Position numbers and translations under genes: made by a program. Under the pieces are notes generated by a model, which worked only from the letters and a program-made list of their open reading frames with translations, was not told the origin of the DNA and ran no database searches. DNA of 64,000 nt from Verrucomicrobiota bacterium. Its GTDB lineage: Bacteria; Chlamydiota; Chlamydiia; Chlamydiales; Rhabdochlamydiaceae. This document shows positions 35,980 to 45,250 of the stretch, piece after piece. Location: NCBI GenBank assembly GCA_018240065.1, contig JAFEGH010000005.1, positions 42,336 through 106,335 on the forward strand, read 5' to 3'. Position 1 is the first letter of the stretch. The number at the start of each line of letters is the position of its first letter.

Positions 35980-37842
35980 TTACTGATCAGCCGGCAGGAA
36001 GGAGAGGCTTTCTTTCCTTTCCATCAGGAAACGGACGACTTCATCGAAATCTGCAGGCGTTTTCTCCAGGTAGAGCATCGCAAGCGTGATCTTGACTACT
36101 GACGGCGTGTATTTGCCCTGAGCGTTGCAAGTTTTGATCAACTCTTTATTATGGATGATGAAGTGGTAGAGAGTTTTCGGATCGATCTCATCATTCTCAT
36201 AAGACTCAGCCCAGATCTCCTTCACCTCGCGCATGCTCCGATCGATGAGCTTGTTGTTTGCCGCGCTGACGTTGATCATCCGGTTGCCATAGACGTTTCC
36301 TCCGAGGATCATCACTCCGTTGGAAATCAGGTTCAATACCTGTTTTAGCGCGAGAGTGTGAGTGATTCCCATCGGGTCCTGAGGGATCTCTTCGAGCAGG
36401 ATGAGCGAAGGGTATTCGAATTCGAGCCGAGGCTTGATCTCTGCACCGATCTTGAAACTGCTGACGACGATTAGGCCGACCTCGCCTCCCTCTTTCCTTG
36501 CTTTTTCCAATGTTTCTTCAATGGAAGAGGGGATCTCTTTTTGCGTGTCGCTGAGTTTGACGACGCCGATCACCATGTTTCCTTTTCCTTTGGGACGCTT
36601 GGCATAAGCATTTTCCCCATCAACCTCGGTGGAAAGCAGGAAGCGGCTGATTTCCTGAAGATCGTCCTGATTTACTTTCCCCCCTAAAGTGGACTGCCAG
36701 GCATCGATGTTGTCGGGCTGTCCCAATACATAAGCCTGAAAGGGAGGTCTTTTCTGCTGGGATTCTCCTTCGCGTCGATAAAATGGCATCGAAAAGGTGG
36801 GAGGGACCTCGGTGGTATCGACGCAGCACTCGCGAAAGCAGTCCTGCAGTCCGATAAGCGTCACATAGCCCATCGAGGTTTCATCGCGCTGCCGACGTGT
36901 GTTGGCCAGCTCCGAGTTGATAATGGAGTCCTCGGTCTTTATGAATTGCGCAACCGCTGTGAGATTGGCTTGGATCGCTTCCCCGCTTTTTTCCAGTCCT
37001 TTGAGAATTTGCAGAGGAGCCTTTTGCCCTAGGCTTGCTTGTTCAACGCTTGCGAACAAAGTGTATTCAAGAAGGACTCCCAAACAGGCCTCTGCCAGGG
37101 AAGCCGCCTGCAGGCGCGTCGACCCGCCGATCGCTTGCGGTCCGGTATCGAAGAGGAGTTTTTGGACGGGGTTGTTCAGGCGTGAGAACAATTCCATTGT
37201 GCGATCGGGGACTTCTTCGCTGTTGTAGAAATATAAGACTTTGGAGTCATTGTTAGCCGCATAGTGGCCGGCCCCGACGTTGAATGAGGAAGAGCCGCTG
37301 GCGGAAAGGAGGATGACGATATCTTTAGGACCGGCCTTCAACGCTTCAAGCGCTTTCTCTCCGTTTTTTACAGAGTCCTCAAATCCTTCTTTCGCGCGCA
37401 CCATGGCCGAGTCGCCTCCGGCGATCACGCCAATGACCTGGTTTTTGCGCTCAGGGAAGGTTGCGGCGCATTTTGCGGCGAGATCTTTGGCGATGCGGCC
37501 GCTCGTGCCGGAACCGACGATAATGATGCGTCCTCCGCTTTCCAATTTCTCAACGAACTCCGTTGCCAGTTCAGGCATCTTGCCCACAAATTTGCGGTAT
37601 CCTCCGATCACGCTCTCATCTACTGCCAGGAGTTGCTGTAAGCCTGCTCTCAAATCCTTTCTCATCGTCTGGCTTAAGTTTTTAGTTGCCGGGTGATATT
37701 GTTCCGTCGACGCGTTTCCGAGCTGGAACAAGGGAGCGAACTTTTCGTAGGGGAGATAGTCTCCAGGCGGCAAAGCGCTTTTGAATGCTCCGGTTGAATG
37801 GAGCGCTACCGGTGGAACATAGAGTGTCGTCGCTGTGGCCAT
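35980..37842 (-). CDS. Double-SIS-domain sugar-phosphate protein (MurQ/glucokinase-regulator-like)
   Basis: A 620-residue protein with two sugar isomerase (SIS) domains. The first has IIIVGSGTSGRIAKDLAAK (about 106-124), ILLSASGSSSFNVGAG and GPQAIGGSTRLQAAS, closely resembling MurNAc-6-phosphate etherase and glucokinase regulatory proteins; the second half (about 360-600) is more divergent, with MVIGVVKLSDTQKEI and MILGGNVYGNRMINVSA. It probably binds or isomerises sugar phosphates. ATG 37842 (MATATTLYVPP) is preferred because AAGGA lies 7 bases upstream; the longer open frame crosses the divergent promoter area and looks non-coding. Confidence 0.82.
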   Translation of the reverse strand: MATATTLYVPPVALHSTGAFKSALPPGDYLPYEKFAPLFQLGNASTEQYHPATKNLSQTMRKDLRAGLQQLLAVDESVIGGYRKFVGKMPELATEFVEKLESGGRIIIVGSGTSGRIAKDLAAKCAATFPERKNQVIGVIAGGDSAMVRAKEGFEDSVKNGEKALEALKAGPKDIVILLSASGSSSFNVGAGHYAANNDSKVLYFYNSEEVPDRTMELFSRLNNPVQKLLFDTGPQAIGGSTRLQAASLAEACLGVLLEYTLFASVEQASLGQKAPLQILKGLEKSGEAIQANLTAVAQFIKTEDSIINSELANTRRQRDETSMGYVTLIGLQDCFRECCVDTTEVPPTFSMPFYRREGESQQKRPPFQAYVLGQPDNIDAWQSTLGGKVNQDDLQEISRFLLSTEVDGENAYAKRPKGKGNMVIGVVKLSDTQKEIPSSIEETLEKARKEGGEVGLIVVSSFKIGAEIKPRLEFEYPSLILLEEIPQDPMGITHTLALKQVLNLISNGVMILGGNVYGNRMINVSAANNKLIDRSMREVKEIWAESYENDEIDPKTLYHFIIHNKELIKTCNAQGKYTPSVVKITLAMLYLEKTPADFDEVVRFLMERKESLSFLPADQ

Positions 37843-37997
37843 GTGAGCATTCCTTGGGAGAATTGTTAACAAAAACTTAATTAATCGAACTCTTTCCGAC
37901 AAGCGATTTTGCATCGACGTCCACATTCGCCTCTTATTTTTTTTGTAGGAATTTGAGATAACTAAACAAACCATCACCAATCCAACATGCATTCCAC

Positions 37998-40900
37998 ATG
38001 GCACACGATCCGCGCTACGGCGCTAAAAAATTCAAGAAAGGTTGGCTTGCCCTCGGTTTCCTGTGCGTCGGCGCCGCCCTTTTTCATAAACCCTTATTGA
38101 TTCTGGGCTGCAAAGCGGCGCTCCATCAAGCTCTTCCACAGGGAGAAGGAAGAGTTCTTTCCTATGATAAGATGCAGTGGGAAAATGGCGCCATTGCGAT
38201 TTCCGGGCTGATATTTAAAGCTCCCGGTTCCGAGCTGATGATCGACAGGATTGAATTTAAATTCTCGGGCGACCCGTTGCGTTTGCGATTTTCTCCCCAG
38301 GTGAATGTCATCCATCCTCAGATACTACTCTCTTCTTCCAAGGAAACTTCCGCTCCCGCCCTTCCCTTTTTGTACCGTACGCGCTTTTTCCAGCCTCTCT
38401 GGACGGTGAAGAACGGGGTGCTGCAGCTTCCCTCGTCCTCCCGTTTTTATTTCTCCATGGCGCCGAAAGATTATCCTGAGTCGATCGGCACGCTGCTCTT
38501 TTCATACGATCCGAATCCGGAAGTCACGCCGATGTTCTCCGCGGATCTTTCCATGAGGGATAAAAATCTGCAGGTCGGATTCAAACTGCAGGAAAGCGAT
38601 CTAAGCCGGCTGCTCCCGCTGACCGCCCTGATTCAATCGGAGGTCCACAGAGACTGGGAAAAGGCGGCCGGAGAAGTGGAACTGGAAGGACTGATCTCGC
38701 TCGACTCCTCTTTTGCCATTCAGGAAGTGCATTTTCAAGGCTCTGGAAATAAGATCGCGCTCTTTGGACCTAAAATGGGGGTCGACGTCAGCTGCGATGA
38801 AGTGCAATCTTCGCTGTCCTATCCGATTGAAGACGCGCAAGGGTTTTTCTGGGACAAGCTCAAAGCATTCATCTCCGTGAGCAACGGATCGTGCAGTTTG
38901 AGCGCAGTCCAGTTTGGCAGCGCCATTGGATTGAGAGGTCTTAAGGGTGAATTCTCCTTCGAACCTGGGACCGAGCCCCATCTAACTTTGAGCGGCGCTA
39001 TCTTTCAAGAGCAGAATCAAATTGGATTTAATCTTTCCGGCAAAGGGGGAGTTCAGGAAGACTCGACGTTCTGGTCCGAGATGGCCCTTGTATCCACATC
39101 GCAGAAGGGCAATCAGGCCCAAGCCCTGTTTTCACTTTGCAGCAATGAAGGAGGAGACCTTGCCCTTCACATGAAAATCGACAACGCCGACTTCCAGCAT
39201 ATCGATTTTTTGCGCACGGCAGCGGGACTGCCTGGACAATGTGTGGAAGGTGTCGCTGCGGCCGAAGCAACCCTGCTTTTTCAATCTGGAAACTGCCAAA
39301 AGGCCTCTGTAGAAAATTGCCTCATCGAGAATGTCCGCTGGTATTTCCCTGAGCAGAAGATCACGGTCCACTCCGAACAGATCGCAGGGGACTGCTGCCT
39401 TGATTTGGGAGCTGGCCAGAAATTCGCATTGGATGCTCTGCATGTCAAAGTAGACGGCGGGGACTACCTGGATCCGCATTTGCATTTGAACGGACTGGCG
39501 AGCGTAATCGCATTTGAAAATGGCGCTCTATTGCCCTCGCAATGCAAAGGAGAGTGGAATGGGTTGAGCGCCGAGATCTCTTTTCTGGGTTCCCAGGCTG
39601 ACCATTTTGCGGACCTGAAAGTCAGCGGCGATGCAAAGGAGCTGCTTTCGTTTTTATCCGATGGAATGCAAAAGATCGATGAGGCCCTCCCGCTCGACTT
39701 ACAGGTTGCGTTGAAAATGGAAGGGGGAGTTGTCAGTCTGGAAGGAAATGCTCTTGTTGCCGGCGAGGAAATCAAAGGGGCAGCTTCTCTCTCGACTGCG
39801 ACAAGGTCGGCGACCGACTTACTCTCAGGCAAGCTGCCTGTCTTTCGTTTGAAAGAAGGGAAATTACAAGCTGACCGCCTCACTGAAAAGAGCTATGGCG
39901 CTTTTGTTCCTTTGTTCCTCGCAGGATCGAGCCTAAAAGGGATTTTTCAGTGCGAGGCCCTTTTTTCATCCTCGCGCATGCAAGTGAAAATCGGCGGAGA
40001 GCAATTGCATTTGTCCCATCCCCTTGCGGAACTTGCACTGCCCCAGCTCAAAGACAGGCCTGCGCAATTTTTCTATGACTCTCAAAGCGCTCAGTGGCGC
40101 GGAGAGCTTCCTCTTGCCGATGCCCAGATGCATTATCTCGATCTCGACCTGACTTTTAACAATATCGAGGGAAGCCTGAAGTGGGAAGCAAACCGCTTGA
40201 AGGCTCCCTCCTTCTATGCTGAATGCGAGGGGCTGGCCCTCCGCGGGAACATGGAGCTCGACCTTGCGGCAGGCGAGGCCGGCCGCCTGACTCTATCGAC
40301 ATCCCAGATCGCAGGAGACGTCCACGGACTCCTGGCAATACTCGGCAAGCTGCCCTCCCTGCCTCATTTCGACATTCCCGCAACGGGGAATTTTTCCAGC
40401 GGCGAAAAAGGGTTTGCTCTCAGCATCCCGATGGGAGCGGCGGAGGGGCGCGCGGAGTGGAGTTTTAAAGGCAGCTTCGATGGGTTGTCATTCCCGGTCA
40501 ACAGCGCCACTTCGATCACAGAGGGCAAATGCGATGTCGTTTTCGATTCCAAAAGCCAGCGGTTCACGGTTGAAAAAGGGGAGGGGATCTGGGAACTGAT
40601 GGATGGAACTCCATTCACTGTTCAGCTGAAAAAATTCTCTACGCAGCTATCAGAAGATTCCGCTCTGGACTTTGCCCTGAAAGTGGTCGATGGGAAAAAG
40701 GAGTTCGCCCATTTCGAAGGAAAAGCCAACCGCAAGGCGGCCGAGTGGGAGATTGCATTCGAGTCCCAGGCGACCCATTTCGGGGGCACGCGTTTAAATA
40801 TCACGCGCTGCAAATTGAGCGACCGGATGCGCCTTTGCTCTTTTGAAATGAAACCGATCCTCAAATGCCAGGACTTGCATGCACAGGCTTCCTTTTTGCA

Positions 40901-42923
40901 GAACGCCGGCTTCCTGCCTCCCTCGTTCTCTCCTCAAAATCTTAAGGAGTGGCAGCTCGAAGGAACGCTGCAGGCGCAGCTGTTTTCCGACGACATGGAG
41001 AAAGGATTTTCCTTCCATGCGGAAAGCCGCGATCTGAAGGTCAAAGGCCAGCCCTGGAGTTCCTTCCATCTGCGTGCACAGAGAATGGGAGAGAAGTGGC
41101 TGATTGAGAGGTTGGAGGCCGGGGGGCTATCACTCAAAGGGGCTTTTGTCGTCGACGCCGAGGGACTCACATTCCCGCAAGTTGAAGGATCCTGGGAAGG
41201 GATGACGATGAAAGGCAGCGGTTATGTTAAAACTGAGAAGAAGCGTTTCGCATGCACATTGGAATCTGTGAAAGGAGATTTATCAGCGCTTAGCCTATTT
41301 CCCAAGACCTCTGCGCCTCTTGCTCCCAAAGGAACCTTTATCGCAGGCATTGCTCTTGCAGGGGATTTCTCCGATCCCAAAGCTCCGCTGCAATTGAAGG
41401 GGGAGGCCAATCTCTTTATCGACCTCCAATCTCCGCTCCCAATCGTTGCAAGCAGCCAAAGGCCCGTCAAGTTCTCTTACGCTCTTTCAAAAGGGTTTGT
41501 CTGCGAGGGGATCGATTTTCAGTTGAAGCATAAGTTCACGGGAGCCTATCTGGCGGAACTTTCGGTAGGTTCTCTCAACCTGCTGCAGGGATCCGATCTT
41601 TCGCTAAAGCTAATGGAATTTTCATTGACCCCTGCGATGATTGGCTATGCTATCGACGCCAAGATCGTTCCTGATTCTCTTAAAGAGCTTGAATGGGAAG
41701 GCAGCCTCGAGGGCGGCGGCGAGCTGCAGATTTCAAAAGCGGGGACCGCCTTTCAGGGAACACTGAAACCGGGCCGCTATGGATTTGGCGGCAAGAGCCT
41801 CCAGTTCGAGCAGTTTCAACTGCGGTATGAGAAGGAAATCGTACTCTTGCGCGCCAGGACGCTCGTCGAAGAGCAGCCCCTATGGGCGTCTCTTCAGGTC
41901 GATCTGTCAAAAGAACCCTACGGGATTCTCAAACTCTTCGACAATCCAAAAGCGGAAGGACTCAAATTCCTTGTGAGCAGCCAGGCAGGCAAATATGTCT
42001 TGGAAAGCGCTCAAGGAAGTTGTTACGGATTGACCTGCTCGCTTGCGAAGAACACCAAGCGCAGGATCCCGCTTGCCAGCGTACTCACAGGAGAGATCAA
42101 AGTGGACGGCAATTCCTTTAGAGCGCTTCTGCCGAAAGAAGTGCGCGAGGGGCTGCAAAACCTCAAGTTCGGCAGCGGCTATCAATGGCAGGGAGACCTC
42201 GTGATTTTCCACGAAGGGAAGAAAGGGTATCTGGCGAGCGGCGCGCTCCTGGGAAGGGAATTCGAAGCGCTGGGCTATCAATTCCGCAGCCTGGAAGGAA
42301 CCCTTGAAGCAAGCTCTGAGCATATTGTCCTTTCCAATCTCAAGATCGACGATCCAGCAGGAACGATCACCATCAGGAAAGTCGAGCTGAACAAGACGGA
42401 CGGCTGGGACCTGCATATCCCGCAAGTCCTCGTGCGGCAGCTGCAGCCGAGCCTCTTGCGCAAGATCGGCGCTGAACCAACGACCGTGAAACCCTTCACG
42501 ATCAAAAACTTCACCCTGACCGATATACGCGGCAGACTCGGAGACAAGTCGACCCTCGAAGGATCCGGCCATCTGATGTTCGTCAATCAGTTCAAGAAAG
42601 AGTCCTCGATCCTCGATGTGCCTCTGGAAATGATCAAAAAGATCGGACTCGATATTGGTCTTCTCACGCCGGTTCAGGGCGAATTGCAAATGGAACTGCG
42701 CGGAGATAAGTTTTACCTTGTCTCTCTTGACAATTCATTTAGCGAAGGAGACAGGGCTGAGTTTTATCTCGTGCCCGACAAGGATCTTTCCTATATCGAT
42801 CTCGATGGAAAAGTGCACATCGACCTCAAGATGCGCCAGGATGTCGTCTTGAAGATCACAGAGCCCTTTACGCTCACCATTCGGGGAACGCTGGACAAAC
42901 CGCGCTATGGACTCCAATACTAG
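37998..42923 (+). CDS. Giant AsmA/TamB-like envelope protein
   Basis: A 1641-residue protein with one N-terminal membrane anchor (WLALGFLCVGAALF, about 16-29) and a very long beta-repeat body, ending with the AsmA-like C-terminal pattern (GSGHLMFVNQ, LLTPVQGELQMELRGDKFYL, IRGTLDKPRYGLQY). AsmA/TamB/YhdP-type proteins bridge inner and outer membranes and move phospholipids or help barrel assembly. The length is at the large end for the clan. It is transcribed away from the SIS gene, 155 bases from that gene's start. Confidence 0.8.
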   Translation: MAHDPRYGAKKFKKGWLALGFLCVGAALFHKPLLILGCKAALHQALPQGEGRVLSYDKMQWENGAIAISGLIFKAPGSELMIDRIEFKFSGDPLRLRFSPQVNVIHPQILLSSSKETSAPALPFLYRTRFFQPLWTVKNGVLQLPSSSRFYFSMAPKDYPESIGTLLFSYDPNPEVTPMFSADLSMRDKNLQVGFKLQESDLSRLLPLTALIQSEVHRDWEKAAGEVELEGLISLDSSFAIQEVHFQGSGNKIALFGPKMGVDVSCDEVQSSLSYPIEDAQGFFWDKLKAFISVSNGSCSLSAVQFGSAIGLRGLKGEFSFEPGTEPHLTLSGAIFQEQNQIGFNLSGKGGVQEDSTFWSEMALVSTSQKGNQAQALFSLCSNEGGDLALHMKIDNADFQHIDFLRTAAGLPGQCVEGVAAAEATLLFQSGNCQKASVENCLIENVRWYFPEQKITVHSEQIAGDCCLDLGAGQKFALDALHVKVDGGDYLDPHLHLNGLASVIAFENGALLPSQCKGEWNGLSAEISFLGSQADHFADLKVSGDAKELLSFLSDGMQKIDEALPLDLQVALKMEGGVVSLEGNALVAGEEIKGAASLSTATRSATDLLSGKLPVFRLKEGKLQADRLTEKSYGAFVPLFLAGSSLKGIFQCEALFSSSRMQVKIGGEQLHLSHPLAELALPQLKDRPAQFFYDSQSAQWRGELPLADAQMHYLDLDLTFNNIEGSLKWEANRLKAPSFYAECEGLALRGNMELDLAAGEAGRLTLSTSQIAGDVHGLLAILGKLPSLPHFDIPATGNFSSGEKGFALSIPMGAAEGRAEWSFKGSFDGLSFPVNSATSITEGKCDVVFDSKSQRFTVEKGEGIWELMDGTPFTVQLKKFSTQLSEDSALDFALKVVDGKKEFAHFEGKANRKAAEWEIAFESQATHFGGTRLNITRCKLSDRMRLCSFEMKPILKCQDLHAQASFLQNAGFLPPSFSPQNLKEWQLEGTLQAQLFSDDMEKGFSFHAESRDLKVKGQPWSSFHLRAQRMGEKWLIERLEAGGLSLKGAFVVDAEGLTFPQVEGSWEGMTMKGSGYVKTEKKRFACTLESVKGDLSALSLFPKTSAPLAPKGTFIAGIALAGDFSDPKAPLQLKGEANLFIDLQSPLPIVASSQRPVKFSYALSKGFVCEGIDFQLKHKFTGAYLAELSVGSLNLLQGSDLSLKLMEFSLTPAMIGYAIDAKIVPDSLKELEWEGSLEGGGELQISKAGTAFQGTLKPGRYGFGGKSLQFEQFQLRYEKEIVLLRARTLVEEQPLWASLQVDLSKEPYGILKLFDNPKAEGLKFLVSSQAGKYVLESAQGSCYGLTCSLAKNTKRRIPLASVLTGEIKVDGNSFRALLPKEVREGLQNLKFGSGYQWQGDLVIFHEGKKGYLASGALLGREFEALGYQFRSLEGTLEASSEHIVLSNLKIDDPAGTITIRKVELNKTDGWDLHIPQVLVRQLQPSLLRKIGAEPTTVKPFTIKNFTLTDIRGRLGDKSTLEGSGHLMFVNQFKKESSILDVPLEMIKKIGLDIGLLTPVQGELQMELRGDKFYLVSLDNSFSEGDRAEFYLVPDKDLSYIDLDGKVHIDLKMRQDVVLKITEPFTLTIRGTLDKPRYGLQY

Positions 42924-43056
42924 GGCGTATCGAGATTCGAGTAAAAGTGCTTTTCGCGATCTTGCGGATTTTTTTCCTCGAATATAGCGCCTTCGGCTAT
43001 GTTTTTTGGAAAAAAATCCGTGATCCCATCGAAAATCCTTATTGATTCTGAGGGAA

Positions 43057-43755
43057 ATGAACCCAAGACTGAGGTTGAAGGCTCTTGTATCTTCTCTGCT
43101 TTCTCTTTTGTATCCGCCTCTATGTCTGCATTGCGGATGCGCGCTCCAGAATAGAGGGCCTCTGTTTTGTTCTCCTTGTCTGGGACAGATGTGCCTCTTT
43201 GAGACCGGCGAAAGATGCCGAACCTGTTTTGGAGAATTTTATAAAGGGCGCTGCGAACGGTGCATGCACCGTCCTGTGGTGATCTCGCGGCAGCTCGCTG
43301 CCTGCGAGGCGATGGGACCGGCTCTATCAATACTCAAAGGGATCCACAACGGAAAAAAAGAATGCATTCCAGCGGCGGCCTCTCTAATGGCCTATCAATG
43401 GCTTGAGCAGAAGTTGCTTCTGCCTGAACTGCTCATCCCTTTGCCCTTCTCTATCTGGCAAAAACAGCGGTATGGTTTCGATGTCAACCTACTGCTCGCT
43501 CGAGAACTCGGGAAAGTCTTCGGCGTGCCCGTGGTGGATGCGTTGAAGGGAAAGTTCGACTGGCCCCGTTTTTTCACGAAAGGGGAGTTAGGGTCCGCTA
43601 TTGCCGCGGATGAACAAAAAGCCCGGATTCTCTGCGATCAAAGGATTCTACTTGTTGCCCCGCAGATGGAAGATTCTCTCTTTCGCAGAGCAGGGGAAGA
43701 GCTGGCATCTTTTTTTCCTGCGGAAATCGATGCGCTGGCTTTTGCTGCGTACTAG
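43057..43755 (+). CDS. ComF/GntX-like phosphoribosyltransferase-fold protein
   Basis: A 232-residue protein with the ComF layout: an N-terminal four-cysteine cluster (CLHCGCALQNRG, CSPC, then CRTCFGEFYKGRCERC) and a type I phosphoribosyltransferase domain (LIPLPFSIWQKQRYGFDVN). The usual PRPP loop (VDDVxTTG) is replaced by LLVAPQMEDSLFR, so catalysis is doubtful. ComF proteins take part in natural DNA uptake in other bacteria, while the enzymatic role is unclear in general. ATG 43057 with GAGGG upstream is preferred over a near-cognate start at 43042. Confidence 0.78.
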   Translation: MNPRLRLKALVSSLLSLLYPPLCLHCGCALQNRGPLFCSPCLGQMCLFETGERCRTCFGEFYKGRCERCMHRPVVISRQLAACEAMGPALSILKGIHNGKKECIPAAASLMAYQWLEQKLLLPELLIPLPFSIWQKQRYGFDVNLLLARELGKVFGVPVVDALKGKFDWPRFFTKGELGSAIAADEQKARILCDQRILLVAPQMEDSLFRRAGEELASFFPAEIDALAFAAY

Positions 43756-43849
43756 GGGGCGTTTGGAATCTTGTGCAGAAAACCCAGGAATTGTTAAGCC
43801 TGGGATATCTGAGATTGGCGGAACTTGAGTCCCGCCCTGCCAGTTGTAA

Positions 43850-45013
43850 TCAATCAGTCTTTTCATTGTGTGAAATAAAGAGGGCATAATTATTGCTTTC
43901 TCCGCTTTCTTCCTGAAAAACCGGAGTTCCGTCCTTTGCCACCATTTTCATTCCATTCAATGAAGCGATAGCGGACTTCAGTACCTCGTAAGACATTCTG
44001 TAGATTTTTTGTGATTTGATGTCACTTGGATCAGAGCCGTCTTCAGGATCCACGTAATAGACGAATGCTTCGCTATTTTCGATTTCTACGCCAACGAGCA
44101 CCACGCAATGAAATTTTGAAAATGGTTTCTTTTTTGCATTTGGGTCCCAAGTAAAAACATCTCTTCCTTCAATTGTCTTTTCCAGTTTGATGGGTTTTTC
44201 TTCATAGGCTTCATGCCCAATGATTCCCTTAATAAGATGGGGCCCATGCATTTGAAGTTGCTTAAGAAGTTGATCAGGGGGTTGATCAGGATGCCAGGAA
44301 GAAGATTGAGTCTGATAGGCTTGTTGTTGAATCGAAAAAATCACATTTTCTTCAAGTATTTCTTTCTGATCGATGGTTAGTTCTTCCCATGGTTTTTGAA
44401 AATAAGAAGGTGCTAATGCGTCTGCAAGTTTGAGGCCGGGCACCTTTAGACTTACAAATAATTGGATATTATTTTTCATCTTGGCCTCTCTCAGTGCATT
44501 CTCAGTATAAGAGGTAAGGACATCAAATTTATTCTGCGCGCAAAAGTCTTTGAGGGCCTGTCTCGCGATTTCTCTAGAGGCCGGAAGAAATTGATCCATT
44601 TTTAAAGTAAGTAGAGCTGCAGCTATTTTTTTGGTGCAGGGTGTTCCTTGACTCCTTGAGAGTTCTATGGCGAGATCTACTTGAGGCTGTAACTCTGCCG
44701 TGATCCGCGTCATCGTTTTGCGATGTGTGGAAAAAGCAATTTCACACTCTCTTTCTTTCATTTGTGATTCATGGGGTTTTTTCCCAATCCTTCTTTCATC
44801 GCGTAAGATCTGGAGTGCGTAGTAAGAGCAGTCGTCTCCCGTCTGGCCTTTTTGGACCACTCTGGAACGCGCGCTATCGGGGGATGAGGGTTCGAAAGGA
44901 TTTGGTTTGCCGGGCAGAGGGAGGCAAAATGCGGATTGTGAATTGAGTTGCTGAACAGACATGAATGCACCCTGTTTTTTTATAAAAAATCGATGAAGTC
45001 TATCAATTTTCAT
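43850..45013 (-). CDS. Putative papain-fold cysteine protease, effector candidate
   Basis: No close family recognised. The arrangement fits a papain-like or C39-like peptidase: QTGDDCSYYALQILR near the start (Cys45 counted from the Met at 44962, with a Gln five residues earlier), FSKFHCVVLVGVE (His285) and VYYVDPEDGSD (Asp305) in the order Cys-His-Asp, followed by a regular C-terminal end. Between them lies a helical region of about 200 residues. There is no signal peptide, as in type III secreted proteins. Two starts are possible (45013 with GAAGG, 44962 with AGGGTG). It stands by itself beside another unknown gene read divergently. Protease activity and secretion are inference. Confidence 0.6.
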   Translation of the reverse strand: MKIDRLHRFFIKKQGAFMSVQQLNSQSAFCLPLPGKPNPFEPSSPDSARSRVVQKGQTGDDCSYYALQILRDERRIGKKPHESQMKERECEIAFSTHRKTMTRITAELQPQVDLAIELSRSQGTPCTKKIAAALLTLKMDQFLPASREIARQALKDFCAQNKFDVLTSYTENALREAKMKNNIQLFVSLKVPGLKLADALAPSYFQKPWEELTIDQKEILEENVIFSIQQQAYQTQSSSWHPDQPPDQLLKQLQMHGPHLIKGIIGHEAYEEKPIKLEKTIEGRDVFTWDPNAKKKPFSKFHCVVLVGVEIENSEAFVYYVDPEDGSDPSDIKSQKIYRMSYEVLKSAIASLNGMKMVAKDGTPVFQEESGESNNYALFISHNEKTD

Positions 45014-45250
45014 CTTTACCTTCTAACAGTAAGTGTTGACCCACTCGCTTGATTTGATCCGTCTATCGGAAAATGTAAATTAGTTATTTTAATTGCAAAT
45101 TACTGATTAATAAAGTTATGCGTTGTAATTTAATAAATTGTTTTGATGTATAGTATTTAGTTTCATTTAATAGTTAATTTTGAAAAGACGTTATTTATGT
45201 TTAATGATATAATACCTATTTAAAAAAACTGATTATTTAGAGCGTGTACT
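45014..45250. promoter_or_regulatory. AT-rich divergent promoter region
   Basis: A 237-base gap between two divergent effector-candidate genes, strongly AT-rich. An extended -10 (TGATATAAT) at 45205-45213 lies 38 bases before the rightward gene. No gene is seen. Confidence 0.45.

Noticed and set aside
37843..38004. N-terminal extension of the double-SIS protein up to 38004
   Set aside because: The extra 54 residues are not conserved-looking and overlap the start of the divergent AsmA-like gene; a good ribosome site precedes the ATG at 37842.
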